5,256 bases of DNA from Arenicellales bacterium. GTDB taxonomy: Bacteria > Pseudomonadota > Gammaproteobacteria > Arenicellales > UBA868. The stretch is taken from positions 1 through 5,256 of the forward strand of contig JAPKAJ010000167.1 in NCBI GenBank assembly GCA_028825345.1. The letters are read 5' to 3'. The notes below the pieces were generated by a model, which saw only the letters and a list, made by a program, of their open reading frames with translations, was not told the DNA's origin and made no database searches. Positions within the stretch are counted from its first letter, which is position 1. The number at the start of each line of letters is the position of its first letter. Made by a program: the position numbers and the translations under genes. Below, one piece after another: positions 1 through 5,256 of this stretch.

Positions 1-2745
1 TCCTTGAGTCAGCAGGCGCATTGAGTGTGGCGCGTTTTTTAGCAGATTGTTGTCGCGGTCCTGCTTACCAGACTCGACTTCGGCAATTTCGGCCCGGGTT
101 AAAATCAGAGCATCGCAGAAACGGTCAATTTCTTCGCGTGATTCACTCTCGGTCGGTTCGATCATGAAGGTATCAGGCACCGGCCAGGACATTGTTGGTG
201 CGTGAAACCCGTAATCGGCCAGTCGTTTGGCTACATCCTCAACGCTGATTCCACTGGATGCTTTTATTTCCGACAGGTCAACGATGCACTCATGTGCTAC
301 CAGGCCACTAGCGCCGGTATACACCACCGGATAGTGAGGATTAAGCCGGTGCGCAATATAGTTCGCGTTCAAAATGGCAACCTCAGTTGCCCGGCGCAGA
401 CCCGAGGCTCCCAAGAGTGCAATATAGGCCCAGGAGATCGGCAGAATGCTGGCTGAACCCCAAGGCGCAGCCGATACCGAGCCAATAGTCGCGCGCCCGC
501 CGGAGGCAGGATTAACGCCGTCGACCAGTACATGGTCTGGGAGGAAAGGCGCCAGATGTGAAAGCACGCCGATTGGCCCCATTCCAGGGCCGCCACCGCC
601 ATGGGGGATGGCAAAGGTCTTGTGTAAATTGATGTGCGCCACATCGGCGCCGATCTCAGCAGGCCGGCACAACCCGACCAGCGCATTGAGATTGGCTCCG
701 TCCATATAGACCTGGCCGCCGTGGTGGTGGATGACCTGGCAGATATCACGAATCTTTTCTTCGAAGACCCCATGTGTCGAGGGGTAGGTGATCATCAGTG
801 CCGCTAACTGGCCCTGATGCGTTGCAGCTTTATCGCGAAGGTCGTCCAGATCAACATTGCCATTGTCATCGCAGGCCACAATCACCACTTTCATGCCGGC
901 CATTACAGCGCTGGCTGGGTTGGTGCCGTGGGCAGACGATGGAATCAGGCATATATGTCGATGCCCTTGCCCTTGCGCTTCATGAAACGCACGGATACAT
1001 AAAAGACCCGTATATTCCCCCTGCGAACCAGCATTGGGTTGTAGTGAAATTGCATGAAAACCAGTGATCTCGCACAACATATCTTCCAGTTCTTCAAACA
1101 GTTGTTGGTAGCCCTGAGTCTGCTCAAGCGGCGCGAAGGGGTGCAGATTGGTAAAGTCGCGTATAGAGATCGGAAGCAATTCCGATGTGGCGTTGAGTTT
1201 CATCGTGCATGATCCGAGCGGGATCATCGAGCGCCCCAGGCTGATGTCCTTGCTGGCAGTACGACGCATGTAACGCATCATTTCCGTTTCGGAGCGGTAA
1301 CGGTGAAAAATCTCGTGAGTCAAATAAGGTGTTTTTCGCTTGAGGGTCGGGGGAATCGCACTGGTGACCGTGGCGTCGAGCGCCTCGATATCCAAACGAT
1401 GATGGGCATGAGTATCAAACACGCGCCACAACGTTATCAGGTTGCCCCGCTGGGTGGTCTCATCAAAGGTAATGCCTAGATGGTCGGGGCCGATGACCCG
1501 CAGGTTAATTCGAGATTCACGCGCCCGAGAGGCAAGACGCCCGGCTAAACCGGGGACGTGCACTGAGATAGTGTCAAAAAAGATCGGGTCGATCACCGTG
1601 TAGCCAATCTCGGAAAGCCCCTCGGCCATGATGCAGGTCAGGCGGTGAACCCGGTTGGCAATATTAGCGATCCCTTCGGGTCCGTGGTACATCGCATAAA
1701 AAGCAGAGATATTGGCGAGCAACACCTGGGCAGTACAAATGTTACTGGTCGCTTTTTCCCGGCGAATGTGCTGCTCGCGGGTTTGTAAAGCCATGCGCAG
1801 CGCCGGGTGGCCTTGCGCATCCTGCGATACCCCGATGATCCGTCCTGGAATTGAGCGCTTGTAGGCTTCTCGAGTGGCAAAGAACGCGGCGTGCGGTCCT
1901 CCGTACCCCATGGGAACGCCAAATCGTTGAGCGCTACCGACGACCATGTCCGCGCCCATCTCCCCTGGTGGCTTTACCAGGGCTAGGGAAAGGAGATCGG
2001 CCGCGACCACGGCAAGCGCGTTTTTGCTGTGAGCGGATTCTATAACTTGAGTGAGATCCCACAGTCCACCAGTCGAAGCCGGGTATTGCAGTAAAACCCC
2101 AAAGCACTCGCGTCGATCGAGTTCAGTTTGTGGGTTACCGACCAGAATCTCAAAACCCATGAAGCCAGCCCTGGTCTTAAGCACTGCCAGTGTTTGCGGG
2201 TGGGCGCGATCATCAACAAAAAATACATTGGATTTTGCTTTGGACAGGCGCCGGCACATGCTCATAGCCTCGGCGGCAGCGGTCGCCTCATCCAGCAGTG
2301 AGGCATTAGCTATATCCATTCCGGTCAGGTCAATAATCATCTGTTGAAAGCCCAGCAGGACCTCAAGACGCCCCTGGCTGACTTCAGATTGGTAAGGGGT
2401 GTAAGCGGTGTACCAGTCCGGGTTTTCAAAGACATTGCGGCGGATTACTGGAGGCATGATGGTACCGTGATACCCGCAGCCGATCATAGATGTGTAAACC
2501 TGGTTGCGATGCCGCATATTGCGTAGGTAGGTACTGGTGGCACGCTCGCTGCGCGGTGGGTCAAGTTCGAGCGCTCGCTCACTGATGATGTTGGAAGGTA
2601 CGACCCGCTCGATCAACTCATCCAGGGAGCTACACTTCAACTCGGTCAACATGCCCTGGAGTTCCTCTTCGGAGGGCCCGATATGACGGCGTATAAAATC
2701 GCCATGCATTTCCAGTTCGCTCAGGCTTGCTTTGTACTCGGTCAT
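1..2745 (-). CDS. gcvP: Glycine dehydrogenase (decarboxylating), P-protein, C-terminus cut by window edge
   Basis: This is the PLP-dependent P-protein of the cytoplasmic glycine cleavage system. It decarboxylates glycine and transfers the aminomethyl group to the lipoyl arm of GcvH. The frame from the ATG at 2745 is open for 915 codons to the left edge. Family motifs appear in order: TPYQSE (116-121), GSAQRFGVPMGYGGPH (from 270), REKATSNIC, LGSCTMKLN (K516), SAHGTNPASA (H606), a DGAN aspartate expected to contact PLP (D682), the PLP-binding lysine K709 in HKTFAIPH, the glycine-rich loop GGGGPGMGP just after it, and EPTESES (from E863). The N-terminal and C-terminal halves are fused in one chain, as in proteobacteria. 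From remembered E. coli GcvP (about 957 residues), some 40-50 residues are missing at the edge. The start is supported by AAGGAA 8 bases upstream and by the conserved N-terminus (HGDFIRRHIGPSEEE). It is the last of the three gcv genes seen, 28 bases after gcvH. One oddity is Ala712, where E. coli has Cys (HKTFCIPH). Confidence 0.98.
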   Translation of the reverse strand, partial: MTEYKASLSELEMHGDFIRRHIGPSEEELQGMLTELKCSSLDELIERVVPSNIISERALELDPPRSERATSTYLRNMRHRNQVYTSMIGCGYHGTIMPPVIRRNVFENPDWYTAYTPYQSEVSQGRLEVLLGFQQMIIDLTGMDIANASLLDEATAAAEAMSMCRRLSKAKSNVFFVDDRAHPQTLAVLKTRAGFMGFEILVGNPQTELDRRECFGVLLQYPASTGGLWDLTQVIESAHSKNALAVVAADLLSLALVKPPGEMGADMVVGSAQRFGVPMGYGGPHAAFFATREAYKRSIPGRIIGVSQDAQGHPALRMALQTREQHIRREKATSNICTAQVLLANISAFYAMYHGPEGIANIANRVHRLTCIMAEGLSEIGYTVIDPIFFDTISVHVPGLAGRLASRARESRINLRVIGPDHLGITFDETTQRGNLITLWRVFDTHAHHRLDIEALDATVTSAIPPTLKRKTPYLTHEIFHRYRSETEMMRYMRRTASKDISLGRSMIPLGSCTMKLNATSELLPISIRDFTNLHPFAPLEQTQGYQQLFEELEDMLCEITGFHAISLQPNAGSQGEYTGLLCIRAFHEAQGQGHRHICLIPSSAHGTNPASAVMAGMKVVIVACDDNGNVDLDDLRDKAATHQGQLAALMITYPSTHGVFEEKIRDICQVIHHHGGQVYMDGANLNALVGLCRPAEIGADVAHINLHKTFAIPHGGGGPGMGPIGVLSHLAPFLPDHVLVDGVNPASGGRATIGSVSAAPWGSASILPISWAYIALLGASGLRRATEVAILNANYIAHRLNPHYPVVYTGASGLVAHECIVDLSEIKASSGISVEDVAKRLADYGFHAPTMSWPVPDTFMIEPTESESREEIDRFCDALILTRAEIAEVESGKQDRDNNLLKNAPHSMRLLTQG

Positions 2746-2753
2746 GACAACGG

Positions 2754-2759
2754 TTCCTT
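2754..2759 (-). promoter_or_regulatory. Ribosome binding site of gcvP
   Basis: The minus strand reads AAGGAA, followed by 8 bases and the ATG at 2745. It lies in the 28-base gap after gcvH. This supports the chosen gcvP start and independent ribosome loading on the shared transcript. Confidence 0.75.
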
Positions 2760-2773
2760 AATACGTTAGGGAG

Positions 2774-3151
2774 TCAGTCCAGGGTCGCTATAAGTTCTTG
2801 GTAGGCAGTTTCGTCCATCAACTTGTCAAGATCAGGTGGCGATGCAACTCGAACACGGTAGAACCAACCTTCGCCGGTTGGATCTGCATTGACTTTTTCC
2901 GGGTCGTCATTGAGGGCGCTGTTTACTTCGACCACGGTGCCCTTAACTGGCGATTTGACGTCTCCTGCGGCCTTGACCGACTCGATCACGACAACCTCCT
3001 GACCCACGTTCACTTCGATTCCGGTCTCGGGAAGTTCGACGTAAACCAGTTCACCCAGTTGATCCTGCGCGAAGTCCGTAATTCCGATCGTGACAATGTC
3101 TTGATCGAGACTAGCCCATTCATGGTCGGCCGTGTACTTGAGATCATTCAT
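2774..3151 (-). CDS. gcvH: Glycine cleavage system H-protein (lipoyl carrier)
   Basis: This is a small soluble carrier protein of 125 residues, close to the usual 125-130. Its lipoylated lysine swings between GcvP, GcvT and the L-protein. The whole protein is one lipoyl/H-protein fold. The N-terminus LKYTADHEW is the family signature, followed by VTIGITDFAQDQLGELVYVELP. The lipoylation site is ESVKAAGDVKSP with K60 as the acceptor. The C-terminal part has the typical VEVNSALNDDPEKVNADPTGEGW stretch, here from about residue 73. The common ESVKAASD form reads ESVKAAGD here (Ser to Gly at 63), which is mild. The ATG at 3151 lies 6 bases after the gcvT stop and has AAGGAA 9 bases upstream, so it is almost certainly co-transcribed with gcvT and gcvP. 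Lipoate must be attached by a LipA/LipB or LplA route encoded elsewhere. Confidence 0.98.
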   Translation of the reverse strand: MNDLKYTADHEWASLDQDIVTIGITDFAQDQLGELVYVELPETGIEVNVGQEVVVIESVKAAGDVKSPVKGTVVEVNSALNDDPEKVNADPTGEGWFYRVRVASPPDLDKLMDETAYQELIATLD

Positions 3152-3157
3152 GACAGT

Positions 3158-4273
3158 TCATTCCTTTTTCTCTTTAGTGTGGTAGCGATGGGGGGAAAAG
3201 GGCATAGAGCAAACAGTTACGGGTAAGGGCTTATTGCGAACCTGCGCACGCAACGCCGTGCCAGGGGTGGAATATTCTTTGGTGACATAACCCATCGCGA
3301 CGGGAGCATTAATGCTGGGCCCAAAACCACCGCTGCTCACCTCGCCGATCTGAACACCGTCGGCATCAAGTAACTCAGCATGCGCGCGCACCGGCGCTTT
3401 GCCTTCGGGGCGGATTCCAACCCTGCGTCGCAATGTCCCGTTATCAATTTCAGCCAGGATTTGCTCCGCCCCGGGAAAACCGCCGAAACGGCTGCCTTGC
3501 GTGCGCCTGCAATGAGGAATCGCCCACTGCAGGCCTGCTTCGACGGGCGAGGTATCAGGGCCGATGTCATTGCCGTGCAGGCATAACCCGGCCTCAAGAC
3601 GCAAGGAATCCCGCGCGCCTAGTCCCACCGGCTCGACCTCAGGTAGCTCTAGAATTCTCCAGGCCAGATCAAGCGCATCGGACGCGGCGACTGAGATTTC
3701 CACCCCGTCTTCCCCGGTATAGCCACTGCGCGTGACCGTGCAGGGTATGCCTGAAATGATGACTCGTTTAGCCCCCATAAAAGGCAGTTCTTCGATACCG
3801 GGCGACATTCGTTGTAGAGCATTACAGGCTCGCGGTCCTTGGAGGGCCAAAAGGGCGCGGTTGGTCATCGATTCGAACTCAACCGTATCGCCACAAAGGT
3901 TTTGTAACAGCCCAAAATCAGCTTCCTTGTTGGCGGCATTTACGACCAGAGTGTAACGATCATCCAGTCGGTAAATCATCAGGTCATCCAGAATGCCACC
4001 AGCGTCGCTGGTGAAAAAACTGTAGCGCTGAGATCCATTTGGGAGTTCCAGCAGGTTGGCCGGCAGCACCGTTTCAAGTAATCGAGCAGAATCATCGCCA
4101 AATACTGTTGCCTGACCCATATGCGATACATCGAAAAGGCCAGCGCTGGCGCGAACCTGCCGGTGTTCAAAAAGGATTCCAGAGGGGTACTGCAGCGGCA
4201 TGTCGTAGCCGGCGAAGGGCACCATCTTGGCACCAAGCGCCGTGTGAAGTTCGTACAGTGGAGTACGTTTCAC
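3158..4273 (-). CDS. gcvT: Aminomethyltransferase, glycine cleavage T-protein
   Basis: This enzyme takes the aminomethyl group from GcvH, releases ammonia and forms 5,10-methylene-tetrahydrofolate. It has 371 residues against about 364 in E. coli. The folate-binding N-terminal domain shows TPLYELHTALGAKMVPFAG (from residue 4), GLFDVSHMG (45-53) and the acidic pair D96-D97 in GGILDDLMIYRL, where the family's catalytic aspartate lies. NRALLALQGP, SGYTGEDGVEI (183-193) and LGARDSLRLEAGLCLHGND (218-236) follow. The C-terminal barrel carries GEVSSGGFGPS and ends MPFSPHRYHTKEKKE. The start is GTG: the conserved TPLYE block begins at residue 4, and the next ATG (codon 17) would remove it. No clear Shine-Dalgarno precedes the GTG (GGGTCTTC is directly upstream), so initiation may be weak or helped by context. 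It is the first gene of the gcvTHP operon and diverges from the asparaginase gene. Confidence 0.97.
   Translation of the reverse strand: MKRTPLYELHTALGAKMVPFAGYDMPLQYPSGILFEHRQVRASAGLFDVSHMGQATVFGDDSARLLETVLPANLLELPNGSQRYSFFTSDAGGILDDLMIYRLDDRYTLVVNAANKEADFGLLQNLCGDTVEFESMTNRALLALQGPRACNALQRMSPGIEELPFMGAKRVIISGIPCTVTRSGYTGEDGVEISVAASDALDLAWRILELPEVEPVGLGARDSLRLEAGLCLHGNDIGPDTSPVEAGLQWAIPHCRRTQGSRFGGFPGAEQILAEIDNGTLRRRVGIRPEGKAPVRAHAELLDADGVQIGEVSSGGFGPSINAPVAMGYVTKEYSTPGTALRAQVRNKPLPVTVCSMPFSPHRYHTKEKKE
3161..3166 (-). promoter_or_regulatory. Ribosome binding site of gcvH, inside the end of gcvT
   Basis: The minus strand reads AAGGAA, 9 bases before the gcvH ATG. These six bases are also the last two sense codons of gcvT (Lys-Glu), immediately before its TGA. 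Ribosomes finishing gcvT therefore pass over the gcvH initiation region, a layout that usually gives translational coupling. Confidence 0.75.
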
Positions 4274-4326
4274 GAAGACCCGGTGACTTGGTGTAGTTGT
4301 GTGGGTGTTCTCATCTGGCAGCCAAT

Positions 4327-4332
4327 AGTATA
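4327..4332 (-). promoter_or_regulatory. Candidate -10 element for the gcvTHP promoter
   Basis: The minus strand reads TATACT, matching TATAAT at five of six positions. It would start transcription near 4320, giving a leader of about 47 bases before the gcvT GTG. No good TTGACA-like -35 lies 16-18 bases upstream, so if this is real it may depend on an activator. It rests on pattern match alone. Confidence 0.3.
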
Positions 4333-4335
4333 TCG

Positions 4336-4351
4336 TCCAAAACTATTTGGA
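4336..4351. promoter_or_regulatory. Perfect inverted repeat, candidate operator
   Basis: The sequence is TCCAAA-ACTA-TTTGGA: two exact 6-base arms around a 4-base spacer. It lies near the middle of the divergent intergenic region. It falls upstream of the TATACT element on the gcvT strand and overlaps the best -35-like hexamer on the asparaginase strand. A dimeric regulator bound here could affect both directions. The arms are short, so chance is possible, and I do not recognise it as the site of a named regulator. Confidence 0.4.
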
Positions 4352-4373
4352 TCGGTTTTCATATTATTAAAAT
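4347..4373 (+). promoter_or_regulatory. Candidate sigma70-type promoter for the asparaginase gene
   Basis: A -35-like TTGGAT (4347-4352, four of six matches) is followed after 15 bases by a -10-like TAAAAT (4368-4373, five of six). TATTAT at 4362-4367 is an alternative -10 without a good -35. The 15-base spacing is shorter than ideal, and the implied start near 4380 leaves only about 10 bases before the ATG. This is a weak call. Confidence 0.22.
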
Positions 4374-4380
4374 GACAGTG

Positions 4381-4386
4381 AAGGAA
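4381..4386 (+). promoter_or_regulatory. Ribosome binding site of the asparaginase gene
   Basis: AAGGAA lies 4 bases before the ATG at 4391 (5 bases if the core is taken as AAGGA). It is the same Shine-Dalgarno hexamer as that before gcvH and gcvP, and it supports the chosen start. Confidence 0.7.
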
Positions 4387-4390
4387 ATTC

Positions 4391-5256
4391 ATGAACGCTA
4401 ACCCAGTTCTGGTTGAGGTGACCCGAGGGGAAATGGTCGAAAGCCGTCATCGTGGGGCGATTGCCCTGGTGCATAGCAATGGCCAGACCATCTCAGGAAT
4501 CGGTGATGTCACTCGACTGATCTACCCCCGCTCGGCCCTCAAACCCCTACAGGCATTACACCTTATTGAAAGTGGGGCTGCAGCGGCATACCAGTTAGGA
4601 GAGCGTGAGATTGCACTGGCCTGCGCATCGCACAACGGAGAGGAGCAACACGTGGCAGCAGCTGTACAGTGGCTAAACAAGCTGGGCCTGGATGAATCTG
4701 CGCTCGAATGCGGAGCTCATTCACCGCGCCGAAGTTTTGACCGCGAGGCTTTGTTGAGTCAAGGCAAAAAACCCGGCCCGGCGCATAACAACTGCTCGGG
4801 CAAGCATTGTGGGTTCCTTACAGCGGCATTACATACGGGGCACCCACCGCAAGCTTATATTGCGCGTGAGCACCCGGTTCAACAGGCGGTAATGGCACTG
4901 ATAGGCGAGTTGGCTGGGGGGTCTCTTAAGGATACGCCCCATGGGATTGATGGCTGCGGGATCCCGGTTGCTGGTATTCCACTAGAGCATCTCGCCATGG
5001 CATTCGCCCGCTTTGCTACTGGCGACGGCTTAAGCGAGGGTCGGGCCAGTGCCGCACGACAGGTCTATGATGCGATGGTTAATGAACCCTTCATGGTTGC
5101 AGGAACCAACCGCTGGTGCACGAATGCTATCGAAGCTGGTCGCGGGGCGTTCATTGTAAAAACTGGTGCCGAGGGCGTCTACTGTGCTGCGATACCTGAA
5201 GCGGGCATAGGTGTTGCACTCAAGATCGATGATGGTGCCCATCGGGCTTCTGAGTG
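4391..5256 (+). CDS. L-asparaginase, Rhizobium etli type (Asparaginase_II family), C-terminus cut by window edge
   Basis: This enzyme is predicted to hydrolyse L-asparagine to aspartate and ammonia. The visible part is 288 codons of a family usually near 330-370 residues. It belongs to the class typified by the R. etli thermolabile and constitutive enzymes, unrelated in fold to E. coli AnsA/AnsB. The N-terminus PVLVEVTRGEMVESRHRG is typical of the family. The serine-lysine pair is in PRSALKP (S48, K51) and the second serine in ASHNGE (S80). The reported metal site is matched by C135 and K138 in NNCSGKHCGF and C189 in GIDGCGIP. These numbers equal those I recall for the R. etli enzyme ReAV. 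K257 in VKTGAEGVY probably corresponds to its further active-site lysine. I see no signal peptide, so it is likely cytoplasmic. The ATG at 4391 fits the family N-terminus and has an AAGGAA site. It diverges from gcvT. Confidence 0.93.
   Translation, partial: MNANPVLVEVTRGEMVESRHRGAIALVHSNGQTISGIGDVTRLIYPRSALKPLQALHLIESGAAAAYQLGEREIALACASHNGEEQHVAAAVQWLNKLGLDESALECGAHSPRRSFDREALLSQGKKPGPAHNNCSGKHCGFLTAALHTGHPPQAYIAREHPVQQAVMALIGELAGGSLKDTPHGIDGCGIPVAGIPLEHLAMAFARFATGDGLSEGRASAARQVYDAMVNEPFMVAGTNRWCTNAIEAGRGAFIVKTGAEGVYCAAIPEAGIGVALKIDDGAHRASE

Larger units (their letters stand above)
1..4273 (-). other. gcvT-gcvH-gcvP operon (3' end outside window)
   Basis: Three same-strand genes of one complex lie 6 and 28 bases apart. 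I see no terminator-like hairpin with a T-run between them, so one transcript from the 4274-4390 region is expected. T-H-P is a common proteobacterial order. The fourth component, the L-protein (lpd), is not in the window and is usually encoded elsewhere because it is shared with the 2-oxoacid dehydrogenases. Whether another gene follows gcvP cannot be seen. Confidence 0.9.
4274..4390. promoter_or_regulatory. Divergent promoter region between gcvT and the asparaginase gene
   Basis: These 117 bases separate two outward-facing starts and must hold at least the 5' control signals of both, unless a promoter lies inside a gene. The half nearer the asparaginase gene is AT-rich (about 4321-4390), in contrast to the GC-richer coding sequence. 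It contains candidate -10 elements for each strand and a perfect palindrome. On the gcvT strand I looked for glycine-riboswitch features (tandem aptamers with conserved GGAGAG-type cores) and found none. The space is also too short for a tandem riboswitch. Confidence 0.7.

Noticed and set aside
369..773. 134-codon minus-strand open frame inside gcvP
   Set aside because: It lies out of frame within the conserved PLP-lysine and downstream region of gcvP, whose own frame is intact. The translation is low-complexity and has no motif.
1..2745. Possible frameshifted or broken gcvP, suspected because several short minus-strand frames lie along it
   Set aside because: Reading from 2745, the frame stays open for 915 codons. 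Conserved motifs from residue 116 to beyond 860 all fall in one frame (for example the codon starts at 2391, 1911, 1200, 930, 621 and 159 are all multiples of three). The short frames are out-of-phase shadows.
2798..3226. 142-codon plus-strand open frame opposite gcvH
   Set aside because: It is exactly antisense to gcvH and the end of gcvT, both certain genes. Its translation shows no family motif and no clear Shine-Dalgarno precedes it. It is a shadow frame.
4336..4351. The palindrome as an intrinsic terminator
   Set aside because: The 6-base arms are AT-rich with only two G-C pairs, and there is no run of T directly after either arm. It also lies between two gene starts, where a terminator is not expected.
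4039..4375. Plus-strand open frames antisense to the gcvT start and reaching into the intergenic region
   Set aside because: They overlap the conserved N-terminus of GcvT, show no recognisable protein features and have no convincing ribosome binding site.
1..5256. A novel defence, mobile or otherwise undescribed system
   Set aside because: Every stretch over 120 bases belongs to a well-known metabolic gene. I see no transposase, integrase, toxin-antitoxin pair, direct-repeat array, tRNA or abrupt change in composition.

Overview
This window holds core amino-acid metabolism from a bacterium, most likely a proteobacterium. The GcvP, GcvT and GcvH sequences resemble the gammaproteobacterial forms I remember, and GcvP is one long chain rather than the split GcvPA/GcvPB pair of Gram-positives and many thermophiles. 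The base composition looks moderately GC-rich by eye. No marker in the window fixes the genus.

Layout: about 80% of the window is one minus-strand operon, read right to left, encoding three of the four glycine cleavage proteins. The order is gcvT (4273 to 3158, GTG start), gcvH (3151 to 2774) and gcvP (2745 to beyond the left edge). The gaps are 6 and 28 bases, and gcvH and gcvP each have an AAGGAA ribosome binding site. The gcvP frame is open over all 915 codons in the window, and only an estimated 40-50 C-terminal residues are cut off. On the plus strand, diverging from gcvT, is the first 288 codons of a Rhizobium etli-type (Asparaginase_II family) L-asparaginase, which runs off the right edge. 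The two units share a 117-base AT-rich intergenic region (4274-4390). It holds candidate promoter elements and one perfect 6+4+6 palindrome (4336-4351) that could be an operator.

How the genes work together: GcvP decarboxylates glycine and loads the aminomethyl group onto the lipoyl arm of GcvH. GcvT then releases ammonia and passes the one-carbon unit to tetrahydrofolate. The L-protein (dihydrolipoamide dehydrogenase) that reoxidises GcvH is not in the window. The asparaginase releases ammonia from asparagine, so both units yield ammonia, but a functional link is only inferred from the divergent layout.

I found no mobile element, CRISPR array, RNA gene, glycine riboswitch or sign of a new system. 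This is ordinary chromosomal sequence with a few modest points worth checking, mostly in the intergenic region.
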